NCBI GenBank assembly: GCA_034336665.1
Contig: JAPFBE010000003.1
Span: forward strand, 62,415,352-62,479,351
DNA: 64,000 bases
Reading direction: 5' to 3'
Source: Luscinia megarhynchos
Lineage: Eukaryota > Chordata > Aves > Passeriformes > Turdidae
Below are positions 39,601 through 49,330 of the stretch, in pieces (the stretch's first letter is position 1; each line of letters begins with the position of its first letter). A program made the position numbers and the translations under genes. Below the pieces are notes generated by a model that saw nothing but the letters and a program-made list of their open reading frames with translations, had not been told where the DNA came from and made no database searches.

Positions 39601-42600
39601 CAAACCAATGAAACCACTTTAAAGCCTCCTCACTAGGCTTAGCAAACCTGTTGGCAAAGACACTTTGCTCCAATTTGTCATTGCTGCTAAGGAGAGCTCA
39701 TTTCACAGAGAAGGTCCAAGAGGCCATTAAGGCTAAGGCCGAAGTGACACCAGCTGAACATTCAGGTGTTGACCTGCAGGGCATATATGCTCCTATCCAA
39801 GCCTTTCCCTTTCACTGTATGGATTTGGAAGACAACTACTAGGGCTTCCATGCCCTTGGCTCTCTGTAAACACTCTTGATGAACTCCAGGTCACCCCTCA
39901 CAATGTCATGGGTGCCCTTGTGGCTGGGCAACAAGAGGTATTAGGCCAAGGTCCAGATCAGCCTCAGCAGACTCTCTGCAATACCTTACATCTGAGTCCC
40001 CAGCAAGTGACAATCCTCTCAAGTCATCAAGCCAAGACTGCAGACGGGTGCCTCCATCCCCCACGGGAAGGAGCCTTCAGCCATCATCACCCACGACTTC
40101 CTCCCACTGTCAACTACTGCTCAGGATCATCTGTCTCCAACACCTCCCCTGACAGAGCTTGCTCTTCCTCATCTGTTACCATGGCACTATACCTATCCTA
40201 CAAATGCACATCTGCAGGCAGAGAAGGAGCTGCCTTCTGTTGCCAGCATTCACAAGCTCCCATTCCTCCCCATCTTAGAAGTCTCTATCTGCCACTTACT
40301 CAAATGCATCTTCCAGCCGTCCCTCCTTCCACACAATGTACTCTTCTACTTTCTGTAGAGACCCTGTCAATCTCCTGTTTCTATTCCCTGTGGTTCTGCA
40401 GCCTGCTCATCTCCTGCTGTCACATCACCTGGCAGTGCAGCACCCTGAGCACAGCAGAACCCAGCAGATGAAGCCACCATCATGTGCTGCCCCAGGCTCA
40501 GGGAAAAGTACCAGTCACTACCTGCAACCCAACGTCTGCCACATTATCCCTCTGGAGCTCTATCTGGGCTAGTGTCCCATGTGCCAGGCACAGTTGCTCC
40601 AGCCAGGGTGCTTTAGCATGCTTTCAGGAGCATCACTGCACCCACCCCAGCTGTCTCCGAGTGCTGGGTGCTTTTTCCATCCCCTTGCATGCTAACTGCT
40701 CCATTAACTGCTAAACCCTCGTCAGTCACTCCATGTCACAACACTCTTGCAATGTTTTGCAATACTGTGGCCAGCAATGTGGATGCAGTAGGAGGAGGGG
40801 AAAAAAAAAGCTTGACGTGCAACAAAGTTATCATTTTCTAAATCACTAAAGTCAGAAATAATTCCTTCCTCCAAAACATCAAAAACTTTTCGCTGTTAGC
40901 TACAGACAGTTCTTTTGCTTTTTGCAGATTTGTGTTCTACAGAGTACAAGCACAGTGGCATTTACCAGCACACAAAGGCATGTCAACTCCTACTCTTCTC
41001 CCAGATAGCACTTACTCTCAAAGACACACCACAGATAGTCTTATGACGTATGCCATGAAAAGGCAGTTCTAAAATAATTATGCAGGGGATGTGTTCTCTT
41101 GCAAAACAACAAATAATCATTAAAGGGCCTCCTCTCTTTCCAAGTTGTTTCTTTAAATACTTATTATACAAGCAAATGAGAAAAGTAAAGAAGCTGAAGA
41201 AATGATATGGCATTATTCCCTGCCTGGTAATTCTGCTTCCCTGTAGATATAAAAGCACATGACTTTCTTTCTAGTCATTTGATTTCAGCTCCTTAGTTGA
41301 GTTTGGGTCAGAATTTTCTCATTGTAATAATGTGCTCTAGGATGACCCTGCTTGATCAAGGAGATTGGACCAGATGACCCACTGTGGTCCCTTCCAACCA
41401 TACCCATATTGCGAATAATTTCTGACAAAAACCTTGAAACTGCTCTATCGGTTCAAGACGGATACCTCTTTAAAACTTTCTACTTTTAAAACTAATATCA
41501 TTATCTACTGGTACAGAAGAGTTAAAGTTTTTTGGGCAGATGATAAGCAATACAAGAGACTGAATAAGATCTAAACCAACATTTGTCTGCTGAAGACTGT
41601 CACGTTGACTCAGGAAAGGGATATTCAGGCCTGTTCCCTATAAAAGTCCTCAGCGGTAGCAGAGCCATTTTCAAAGTAAACCTTTATCTCTGTGACTTGA
41701 TCTATTGTAACAGATCAGGAGAACTTTCCAGTATCCAGATCTAGGGGCAGGTGATTGCCAAATAACTCCCACAGTAAATGCTAGAGAGCAGTGCTGAAAT
41801 GAAGATGGAAAAATTCTTTGGTGTATACTAAAACAGGATCTCCATCCAAATTATCAGGAAGAGCAAGTTCAGTCTGGATACAGCTTGTCAAGTTGCAGAT
41901 AAAGCATTTTATTATCTCTCAGGATTGCTTCTGAATGAGCACTTATAAAGAAAGGATGTTCTTGTGGACTCCTTATTAAAATGCTCTTCCCAGTGTAGTC
42001 ACGTGTCCCGCAGGGCCTCTCATACAGCTCATCTAACACTTCACTGAGAGCTGCTCTCTGCACAAGTGCCATGTCCCCAGGGTCACAAACATGTTCTGCA
42101 GTGTCCTTGCACTCTCTCATGACTACAGAAATTACTGGTAAGCAGCCTACCAAAAAGTGGGAATGCAGTAATTATGCTGCCTTAATTATTTGCCTTAAGT
42201 TTTTTTCACCAGGTGACAGAAAACAAAACATGAAGGAACCTTCAGAGGTCAAACTCACCTCTCTTTCCAGGCAGCCTGGCTGAAGTTAGAGAAGGAGGTA
42301 ACACAGATAATCACTAGCTTTACTATAGCCATGGGATTGCACAGGTATAGACAGCTGGAAAGTATTTCTACATAAAGACTGATCTAATTCACTTCCATTA
42401 AAGAACTAAGAGTAATGCTGGTTGTGTCACACTAGGGAGCTGAAATCAAAGAGCAGAAATTTAGTCAATATGACATCTCTAATCATAAAAAAGTCTTCAG
42501 CATTTTTGATCCATCTTAGAATCTATTACTGGGATCAAAAAACTGTGTACAACAAGAGGCAAGTCATTATTTAAAATTAAGAGAGGTCTCCACCCAAATG

Positions 42601-45600
42601 CTGCGGGTTAACCTCGGTAGGTAGTTCAACCCTATTTACTCACTCCATTCCCAGTGGGAATGGGGAGACAATCACAAGGACAAAATAGGTGAAATTTGTG
42701 GGCTGAGCTAAAGGCATCACAAAGTGAAGCAGAACTGTGTGTGCAAACAAAGTAAAACAAGGAATTCACTATTTCCACTGTCAGGCAGGCATCTAGCAAT
42801 CCCCAGGAAAGCAGGACTTCATCCCATGCAACAGTGATTTGGAAAGCTAAATAATACCATATCTGTGAATGGCTCCTTTTGCCTCACAGATTTTACAGCT
42901 GAGCAAGATGTCATATGGTCTGCGGTGTCCCTTAGGTCAGCTGGAGTCAAGCTGTCCCAGTGTGTCCCCTCTTCTTGTGCACCCCAGCCTGCTCACTTGG
43001 TGGGAGCAGTGCGTGAATGAGAACAGGCTTTGATGCTATGTCAGCACTGTTCAGCAATAACTAAAATGTGGGTTTTCAACACTGGTTTGGTCATAAATCC
43101 AAAGCATAGCACCAGTGGAACTGCTAGAAAGGAAATTAACTCTATCCCAGCCAAAACCAGGGCACAAGATAGGAAGATAATGACTAGTGAACTTCTCCAT
43201 AAGCACACCCTCCTGTACAATTAACAAAGCAACAGTGACAGACACAGGGGTGTACTGCAGAATGACACATACAGAAACAAAAAGAATGTGTAACAGACAA
43301 AAGGAAGAGATATTATAAGAGATGAAAAAGCATCTAGAGCACAGAATTAGGACCACACACAGGACTTTACAGAGAAGCCAACCTCAGCAAATCAAGAGCC
43401 TGTTACTCAGACACATAAAACCTTCAGCTCCAATGCTGTGTACTCATAAATGTTGTTGCAAGAGTGTTGCAAAGCATTAACTTTGAAAAGCCTCAGCCAC
43501 GTAGTTAGGAATAGTAAGTAGGACATCAAAAAGCAAATCAACAACAAACATTAAATAAAACAGCATGCTGCTGATAATGTTACTAATCACAGAATACATC
43601 ACCTAATGAAGTTGGGTGATTCAAATGGTTTTGAAGTTAATCACTTCAAATCATCTGAATTATAAACTGCTAGATGTTTCCATGTCTGTATGAAAATACT
43701 ATTAAAAACACAACAGCAGGATGTTGGAAGAGTATCTCAAGGCTTCTGGGGTCTTCAACACTAATAACTTTTCTAGGAGTAAACAAGAGACTAAAAAACA
43801 ACTCACCTGGTTGCCCGTTTCTGTCACTATTTCCTCTTTGGCAACTTCAGCCCGTTCCTTATTTCTGCAAACCAGATGAACTGTGCCACCTGGTGGATTG
43901 TGACAAGAAAAGCATTTGATAATTAATTACTGCATTTGGGGGAGACATCAGCATTTTAATTAGGTGAGATACTGGATATAAGAAAAAAGCTGGAATATTT
44001 CTGCTTGGCTCTGGTTCCTGTGAAGGCAGGCAGGATCATCACACAAGGCTACACATTTGGAAAAGGCCACTGCACTCTTAGTGCTGTGCTCAAACCATTT
44101 CTGTCAAGCCTGTACATCCTGTTTAATGGGTGAAATACCAGAGCTAAATGGGGAATTGAAGGTAAGGCATCTGTATCATAGATGGTCTTTTTGATATACG
44201 CCTTAGGAAGTTCAGTAAAGGGCTTGAACGACACAAGTGACTAGAATTGCTCTCTGAGAAGGAAACAAAACTGATAGATATCAGAATTCTCAGCAGTGGG
44301 AGATATGAAAAGGACTGTGGCCTCAATTGCAGCTTGGGAGGCTCAGGTCATCTGAATTACTTTTCAGCAGAAAAACAATTTTCAGTGGTTTTCTTCTCAA
44401 TAGACCAGGCTGCCTCAAGAGGATGCATAATTTGCATCCTTGTGGGTATCAAGCAGTGAGACACAGCAATGACTGGTTTGATCTACTGCTGCCAACAGTC
44501 CTGCTTCAAGTGAGATGCTGGACAAGAAGAAAAGGACAAGGTGACCTCTAGAGGTCTCTTCCAAACAACTTTTCCATGAAAGGAAGACACAAGGCAAGGC
44601 TCTTCTCAGAGACCTGGATACTTAACACAACCTCATCACTTAGCGAATTAATGAAAGCCTTCAAACACAAGGCTAAAATACAGCTAGGCAACTTTTTTTT
44701 TTTTTTGCATCATATTCTCTAATTGTTACAAGTCATGTGTTTATTTCAGTCATAGGAATACCTATACTCTCTACTTTTGCCTTAAACACCTTTTTAAAGG
44801 TGTTTTAGGGAATGCTAGCAGTCCATCCCTAGAAAGCTTAAGGAATTAATCCCTAAGAGAAACATAATTAATTCATAATAGAAACAACTGTGACAGGTCA
44901 CACTTTTAGTGCCCAGAACCCAAATGCAAAACACCAAGTCTACCTTGGGATGATACAGTCAGACACTGCACAACCCAGTCTGGGGTCTGATAATGAAACC
45001 TTTTGTCTACAAGAGAGGTTTTTCCACTGAGCACCAGGACAGGGGGGAAATTTAGGTGTGTATTAGTCACACAGTAGTGTACTGACAAATACACTAGGAA
45101 AGGAATTTAAATGTGTTTTCTTTGGTAAAGATTGAAACTATTTGAACTTAACACATGGGAACAGTCAGAGTAGATGGGAGAAGACTATATCAACTGGAAG
45201 TGCAGTGCCCAAGACACAGAGGAAAGCCCAGATCCAAACATCCATAAGACATCAACTCAGGAAAAAGCTGAACTCAGATTACAGAGATTGTCAGCAAGAT
45301 CATCATTAGTTAGAAACATCCGAGTGCTTGAAGGTAAAGCCAACACAGCTTGATTATTCTCCTGCTGAGTCAGAATTCCTTATTTTCTTGTCGTGGCATA
45401 CTTGAAGCCTTAGCCCCAACTACAAGCCCTAGCCCCAACAGCTGACACTGAGTTTCAAAGTGAGATGTTTGAGGATGGGACCAGGAAGTCATTTTAACTT
45501 CATATGAACAGCAATGCCCATACAACATATCAGACATGCAGTCTGAGCCCAAGGTTGTTCTGCTATACATGGTAACCAAATCCCCTCCAGATCCAGCCAG

Positions 45601-47285
45601 CTTTCCAGCTTGCAAAACCTGGTAGAGATATTCATTTGTGAGCAAAACAGTCACCTGACAAAGCAATACTTACATAAAGTGATTATGTTCAATAGCAGTA
45701 GTGGGAACCTGACATCAATCACGTGCTGGCACTGATGGAGATCTTTAACCCAAAGACTCTTTGATGCTAACAGCTTTGAATTAGTTTCATTTAACTGAGT
45801 TGCCACTTTCCTTCCTAAGACAGTTACGAAACCTAAGCACACAAAAAGAGCCACAAGCTCCTCCCCTTCATTCTACGTGCCAAAACTCCTGTCACTCTTG
45901 CACAACAGGAATTATTTTGTCAACTCTGTAAGGGATTAGGTTTATCCTTCAGCAGCTAGGCCCAGTTCATACTATGTCCTTGCGTACAGAGAGCAACATA
46001 AAAAAATAATTACATGTAATCAGTCAAAGGGCACAAACTCCAGAGTATTATCATTAATATCAAGAACAGCTACATTGTTTTTTTTATGTTCTCCAATCTC
46101 GTTTTTGTGAAGACAATTGTTTTCTTATTGTTATCACATCATGATATGATACATTTGCAGATTCCTCAGTTCAAATTCAGCCAGGCTATTACTTGTACCG
46201 AATTAGCCTTAAACAGACAATGATTGTCACCAACATCCTTAGATGCCACTGTAACACAGATAGTTTTGGTAAACATGCACTTGAACAACAATTTGCAGAT
46301 CCTCTCTGCTAATGTGGTTTCCTTATCCCACTTCTCACTGCACTGATTGTGCTTAAACCTCTAACCCACACTACAAGCCCTGTGAAATGACCCCACATCC
46401 CAGGGATTTGTGTTTGTGTGTGAGTGCTGGAAGGCCAAACCTGCTTCCTTCCATCTTCTCTGCAAACCTCCTGGGAGCTCCATGGCAGCCCTGCTCACCT
46501 CTCCTCGCTATCTCCTTGGCCGTGGCCTTGCCAATGCCACTGTTTGCACCAGTGACCAGGAAGGATCTTCCAGCCACATCCACCTCCACATCAGCTGGGT
46601 TGAAGTGCTTGGAAGCAGATTCGTAACCACCTCTGAACAAATCAAGAGACACCTGTGAGAAACTAGAAGAGAGCCCTTCCAAAATAAACACGCGTGGGTT
46701 GAAAAGCACTTTCACAGCTCAGCATCCAGTAATTGCCCTGTTTACTGGGCAATTTATCCCATGGGACAGGCCACAAGTACTGTGATCAGCGATGTATCAT
46801 AGAACCACTAAGGTGGGAAAAAGATCTTTAGGATAATCAACTCCACCACCACCACGTTCACCCATGTCCTCAAGTGCGGTATCCAGATGTTTTCCCAGCA
46901 CTCCCGGGGATGATGTCTGCATCACTTCCCAATGCAGCCTGTTGCAGTGCTTTTGCAATGAAAGCGACAACTCGCGGCGTTTGCCCGCCCCAGGCCACCC
47001 AGCCCTGCCCTGGGCCCTCGGGGGAAGGCGGCGGGGCCCGGGGCCCAGGGCGGGGCGGGCAGGGCCGGGCGGCCTCACCGAGCGGGGCCGGGCTCAGCCG
47101 CCTCGGCGGGGGCGGGCAGCCGCCCGTAAAAACCCCAAACAAGCGCGGCCGTGCCGCGGGGAAGCGCCCGCGCACAGACAGGAGCGGCCCGGCCCGGGCG
47201 CCGCGCCCGCCCCACGCCGCCGCCCGTACCTCGTGTACTCCCGCAGCCCCTTCACGAACCACACGGTGTTGCGGTACCAGGACAT
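21566..47285 (-). CDS. DHRS12: DHRS12, dehydrogenase/reductase SDR family member 12 (complete, ten exons)
   Basis: Ten exons on the minus strand join in phase to 972 coding bases, that is 323 residues plus TAG. Exons from 5' to 3': 47285-47230, 46632-46499, 43889-43807, 37447-37355, 36569-36488, 27190-27129, 26395-26291, 25763-25673, 24381-24244, 21693-21566. SDR features visible: the dinucleotide-binding loop TGANSGIG (T46-G53), NNAG (N124-G127), catalytic-region Ser in TVSSGG (S174/S175) and YAQNK (Y201, K205). The Ser-Tyr gap of about 26 residues resembles retinol-dehydrogenase-like SDRs rather than classical ones. Reaction and substrate of the family are not established; an NAD(P)-dependent oxidoreductase role is expected. 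The gene converges on WDFY2. The protein is six residues longer than the human form I recall, owing to an extra C-terminal SVSPGV. Confidence 0.96.
24244..24381 (-). CDS. DHRS12: DHRS12 exon 9
   Basis: Encodes VRSSMPDFYERMKNSLRTEA, then QGADTVLWLAVSAEAAKLPS and GLFFQ (residues 237-281). QGADT is the conserved helix of the substrate-side lobe. It ends with one base of Asp282 before GTAAGG. Confidence 0.96.
24445..24488. repeat. A-rich simple repeat (CAAAA)n
   Basis: Imperfect then perfect CAAAA units in DHRS12 intron 9/8 boundary sequence, just upstream of exon 9 on the minus strand. Confidence 0.85.
25673..25763 (-). CDS. DHRS12: DHRS12 exon 8
   Basis: Encodes RQQVVLTEQWAKAHRN, then IHFSVMHPGWADTP (residues 206-235) and one base of Ala236. 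The MHPGW-DTP segment is the loop after beta-6 that holds the nicotinamide. The donor is GTAACA. Confidence 0.96.
26291..26395 (-). CDS. DHRS12: DHRS12 exon 7 (catalytic Ser and YxxxK)
   Basis: Exactly 35 codons, phase 0: ITVSSGGMLVQKLNVSDLQS, then GSGPFDGTMVYAQNK. It carries both the catalytic-region serine and the Tyr-x-x-x-Lys pair. The donor is GTACAG. Its acceptor lies against a tandem repeat (26405-26444). Confidence 0.97.
26405..26444. repeat. Tandem repeat at the DHRS12 exon 7 acceptor
   Basis: Nearly three copies of a 14-base unit AATGAATGAAAAAC with small changes. On the gene strand it reads as repeated TTTTTCATTCATT and forms most of the pyrimidine-rich region before the exon 7 acceptor at 26396. 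Confidence 0.8.
27129..27190 (-). CDS. DHRS12: DHRS12 exon 6
   Basis: Short exon of 62 bases: TYIMTTALVPLLEKAADARV (residues 151-170). It is too short to show in open-frame scans but its phase fits both neighbours. The acceptor is TTCCAG and the donor GTGAGT. It lies 9.3 kb from exon 5, the longest intron of the gene. Confidence 0.93.
28490..28620. promoter_or_regulatory. Isolated CpG-dense patch inside DHRS12 intron 5
   Basis: About 13 CpG dinucleotides fall within roughly 115 bases (28500-28615), while the surrounding 9.3 kb intron is AT-rich and CpG-poor. A TGACATCA element resembling a CRE/ATF site sits at about 28553-28560. No exon is recognised. It may be an alternative promoter, an enhancer with open chromatin, or a decayed insertion. 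Confidence 0.35.
31192..31208. repeat. (ATGC)n microsatellite
   Basis: About four perfect ATGC units in DHRS12 intron 5. Confidence 0.85.
36364..36383. repeat. (TGGCA)4 short tandem repeat
   Basis: Four TGGCA units, the last one running into GCAATGCAAT, about 100 bases downstream of DHRS12 exon 5 on the gene strand. Confidence 0.8.
36488..36569 (-). CDS. DHRS12: DHRS12 exon 5 (NNAG)
   Basis: Encodes INNAGCMVNNRELTEDGLEK, then NFATNTL and one base of Gly150 before GTGAGT. NNAG is the structural and catalytic Asn motif of SDRs. Confidence 0.97.
37355..37447 (-). CDS. DHRS12: DHRS12 exon 4
   Basis: Exactly 31 codons, phase 0 on both sides: NIFLHIVDLSNPKEIWKF, then AEKFQNEHKLNVL (residues 92-122). 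The VDLS segment is the conserved SDR Asp motif that contacts adenine. The donor is GTAAGT. Confidence 0.96.
37691..37714. repeat. AT-rich GATA/TA microsatellite
   Basis: GATAAATATATATAGATATATA, an imperfect TA/GATA repeat in DHRS12 intron 3, next to the start of a CR1 fragment. Confidence 0.75.
37850..38690 (-). repeat. CR1-type LINE fragment, antisense to the plus strand
   Basis: Read on the minus strand this is CR1. On plus one sees its complement: CACCCTCATGGTACAAA at about 37934, CTGCTGGACTCACTCCAGGA at about 38157, and the AAAAGGTCTTGTCAAAGTTA block at about 38643. It is strongly decayed and interrupted. It lies in the same orientation as DHRS12 and ends just before the LTR-like copy at 38711. 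Confidence 0.7.
38711..39341 (+). mobile_element. LTR-like endogenous retroviral repeat, copy 1 (5' truncated)
   Basis: Matches copy 2 (42599-43164) along its length: GAGAGAATCAGAAG, CTTGTGGGTTGAG, the GGCAGGCAGGTATTCAGCC block, a GAGCATGATGTCATATGGTC segment, CCTTTGGTCAGTTAGTCA and the GAAGAAAATTAACTCTA end block. I recognise it as a common avian retroviral LTR-type repeat but cannot name the family with certainty. The first ~110 bases of the element are missing at the junction with a CR1 fragment, and a 5S rRNA copy (38797-38913) lies inside it. It is non-coding. Confidence 0.65.
38797..38913 (+). pseudogene. Full-length decayed 5S rRNA copy (pseudogene) followed by T5
   Basis: Aligns end to end with vertebrate 5S rRNA: GCCTAGAGCATACCAC at the 5' end, GGCCTGGTTAGTACTTAGAT in the middle, and CTGCCTGGGAATACC and AGGTGCTTTAGGC at the 3' end, then TTTTT at 38914-38918. 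Most differences are C-to-T or G-to-A, as expected from CpG decay. The box C counterpart TAGATGGGAAACTGCCTG has three changes from TGGATGGGAGACCGCCTG, and the box A region is also altered, so Pol III transcription is doubtful although a terminator-like T run is present. Confidence 0.92.
39342..40790. other. Unassigned, relatively C-rich block in DHRS12 intron 3
   Basis: Sequence richer in C and T on the plus strand than its surroundings, with long but unconvincing open frames (for example 39908-40471, rich in Ser, Cys and Pro). There is no primer-binding site after copy 1 and no recognisable gag, pol or env motif. It may be a heavily decayed mobile element; I cannot classify it. Confidence 0.4.
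41335..41400 (+). repeat. CR1 3' end fragment
   Basis: AGGATGACCCTGCTTGATCA, then GGACCAGATGACCCACTGTG and GTCCCTTCCAACC: the classic CR1 3' terminal text, here only the last ~65 bases. Confidence 0.85.
42599..43164 (+). mobile_element. LTR-like endogenous retroviral repeat, copy 2
   Basis: Runs from TGCTGCGGGTTAACCTCGGT at 42599 to AACCAGGGCA at 43164, so it has TG...CA ends. It contains CCCAGTGGGAATGGGGAGA, GGGCTGAGC, ACAAGGAATTCACT, GAGCAAGATGTCATATGGTC and the GAAATTAACTCTATCCCAGC end block, shared with copy 1. It carries no open frame of its own. No convincing target-site duplication is visible. Probably a solo LTR. Confidence 0.65.
43807..43889 (-). CDS. DHRS12: DHRS12 exon 3
   Basis: Encodes GTVHLVCRNKERAEVAKEEI and VTETGNQ (residues 65-91, after completing Gly64). 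The VCR segment is the usual SDR basic residue position after the second beta strand. The donor is GTGAGT. Confidence 0.96.
44400..44575 (+). repeat. Possible CR1 3' end fragment
   Basis: AAAAGGACAAGGTGACCTCT, then AGAGGTCTCTTCCAAACAAC resembles the CR1 tail (GATGACCTCTAGAGGTCCCTTCCAACC). The 5' boundary is uncertain. Confidence 0.6.
44693..44706. repeat. T14 homopolymer
   Basis: Fourteen consecutive T in DHRS12 intron 2. Confidence 0.9.
46499..46632 (-). CDS. DHRS12: DHRS12 exon 2 (cofactor-binding loop)
   Basis: The acceptor is TTGTTCAG. It encodes GGYESASKHFNPADVEVDV, then AGRSFLVTGANSGIGKATAK and EIARR, containing the Rossmann TGxxxGxG motif. It ends with one base of Gly64 before GTGAGC. 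Confidence 0.97.
46797..46960 (-). repeat. CR1 3' end fragment, antisense to plus
   Basis: Starts ATCATAGAACCACTAAGGTG, followed by AAAGATCTTTAGGATAATCA and CCACGTTCACCCATGTCCTC; this is the complement of a CR1 3' tail. It lies in DHRS12 intron 1 and abuts the CpG island. Confidence 0.75.
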
Positions 47286-47430
47286 GGCGCTGCCGCCCTC
47301 GCTGCCCTGCCGGCCCCGCCTCTGCCCTTACATAAGGCGCCGGGCCAGCCGTGCCGCGTTAGGTAAGGGCTGAGGGCGGCCCGGGCCCCGCCGCGCTGAG
47401 GGGCAGCGCAGCGAGTGTGACATGGCGCTA
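46970..47430. promoter_or_regulatory. DHRS12: CpG island and probable DHRS12 promoter
   Basis: A dense run of CpG in an otherwise AT-rich window, covering exon 1, its splice donor and about 150 bases upstream of the ATG, plus part of intron 1. A GC box (GGCGGGGCCG on the gene strand, 47311-47320) lies about 30 bases before the start codon. There is no clear TATA box. This is the housekeeping-type promoter expected for DHRS12. Such islands often fire in both directions, and a plus-strand frame begins at 47422. Confidence 0.85.
47230..47285 (-). CDS. DHRS12: DHRS12 exon 1 (start codon)
   Basis: ATG at 47285-47283 within GCGCCATGTCC. Encodes MSWYRNTVWFVKGLREYT and two bases of Arg19 before GTACGG. 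The start matches the family N-terminus (Trp-Phe-x-Lys-Gly-Leu-Arg-Glu-Tyr), which is likely a membrane- or lipid-facing segment. Confidence 0.95.
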
Positions 47431-49221
47431 GCGCTGTCACCTTCCTCCTCTGCAGCACTTCGTGGGCTGGTTCTCCTCATCCTTTCTGCTTCCTCCGCTT
47501 CTTCCTTAGCCATGGCAGACAGCTGTAGCCAGCCCCTCGCTGCAGACGGCTGTGCCTGGCGAAGGTGGCGGCAGATGGAGGATGGAGAATTTCCCAGGGC
47601 TCCAGCATGGGGCAGGTGATGTCGCCAGCTCAGCCGGGACTGCAGATGGGATGTTGTGCTTTGGGAACATCCTCTGCCCTGGAAAACTGTGAAGGGATGC
47701 TCCCAGGGAAACATAAAAAATGACCTCACACCACATGAAGTAGCATTTTACATGACAAATCCATATTTACATACATACCTAGCTCCTACTGATGGAGTGC
47801 AGAATAGCTGTTGCAGTAAGGGGAGTGAAATTCAAAATATTTTCAGTTTTATGCTCTTTGGACCTATGAAGCCCAAGAGAAGCACTTGGAGTTGTATATC
47901 TGGACAGCCTGTGTTAGCCATAAGGAAATTGTCATTATTGGTATAATTATACTTTTAATTACACAGAAAGTCTATGTGCTTAGAAAGTTCAGTGTGCAAG
48001 TTGGATAAATTCATGTATTTTATGGGTTATGCAGGGCCACGTGCAGAGGAAGCTCCTTTGGGAAGCCCTAAGTTTTCAAGAGCTTAAGTTACCTGATTTC
48101 AATAGCACAGATAGCAGGAGAAATGGGAATATTCTCTCTTTTTTGATCTTTGTATTATAGCCTGATATTTCTTTTTTCTAAATCTCTAAATCTCTGCTCC
48201 AGCAAAGGCTTTGTATTAAAGTCTTCCACTTTCTCAGCACGATGTGTGAGTATTAGGCTCCTACAAAAGGTACTTCCCACCATGAAGTTACAACTTTTGA
48301 ACTCAGCCCTGTCTGTTTGTACTGTACATTACACGTGAAGTAACAGTTCCTAGAGGGCAAAGAGACACATTTTCACAGTGATATTTTCTTCCATGCAGAG
48401 GCCATCCAGCTCCGTGTTGTACCTTTTAATGAAATCTAAAAATGCTTGTTCTTAAAACAATTGAGAGACTCTATTAAAAAATGTAAATGCAGTAAGGCAG
48501 ACTGTGCTTTATTCCCTTGTCATTTCTGTGTTTACCCTATTGATTTCTTAAGAACTGTGATTATGGCTTAGTACAAGCAAAATGGGATGATGGTTCTGGT
48601 GTGTCTTGTTTGTAGTTTCAGCCTGTGTTCTCATAAATTGGGAAGTTCATCCCTGCAGTCTGCCAGTCTCTGAAAGTAAATGGGATGCATGCAGATACAG
48701 AGAACTCCTCACAGGCTGAACCATTTGGACTGTGATCAGCATGATGCTGGATGATGCAGCCCTGAGGTTCTAACCAATGTGAGTATGCCTGGCAGAAGCT
48801 GTCCATGAGTCAGACACAAAAAGAGATTATGGCAGGCAGAGAATGGGAGCAGCTCATAATATTTTGGGGGTTAGGCAGTAATGGGCAATTACAGCACATT
48901 ACTCATATTGAGATTACAGAAGATATTTGAATGTTATGTTTGCTACCAGTGCCATCCTGGTACGTACACAATTTTCTCAGAGAATATTATATAAGTACTG
49001 CAACACCGCTACTGTGATGTTAGCTGTTCCCTTCTAACAAATGGCATTTTAGAGAGATTTTGTAAATGCCCAGAAATGATGCCCTTGCCAGAGTGCACCA
49101 ATTCCTGAGCACATTCAGCTGAGAGATTTCTGCTTAGAAGCGTTTGCTTTTTCTGTACTGAGGGGCTAAGCTTGCACCCAGAAATGAACTGTCACAGCAT
49201 TCTGTCTGTCTGAGCAGCTTC

Positions 49222-49330
49222 ATGGAATCAATCATTAAGGCTGGGAAAGACCTCAGAGATTATCCAGCCCAACCTTCACATCAAAAGAAAGCTGTTGCAC
49301 ACTGTCCTAACACCACCTAGATGTTTCTGT
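49222..49330 (-). repeat. CR1 3' end fragment, antisense to plus
   Basis: CATGGAATCAATCATTAAGG, then CTGGGAAAGACCTCAGAGAT and TATCCAGCCCAACC: the complement of a CR1-type tail, truncated after about 110 bases. Confidence 0.75.

Noticed and set aside
39908..40471. 187-codon plus-strand frame
   Set aside because: Rich in Ser, Cys, Pro and His from C-rich DNA, with no domain, signal or splice context. It looks like a compositional artefact.
46864..47373. Overlapping long frames on both strands in the CpG island
   Set aside because: Stop codons are rare in such GC-rich DNA. The only supported coding part is the 56-base DHRS12 exon 1.
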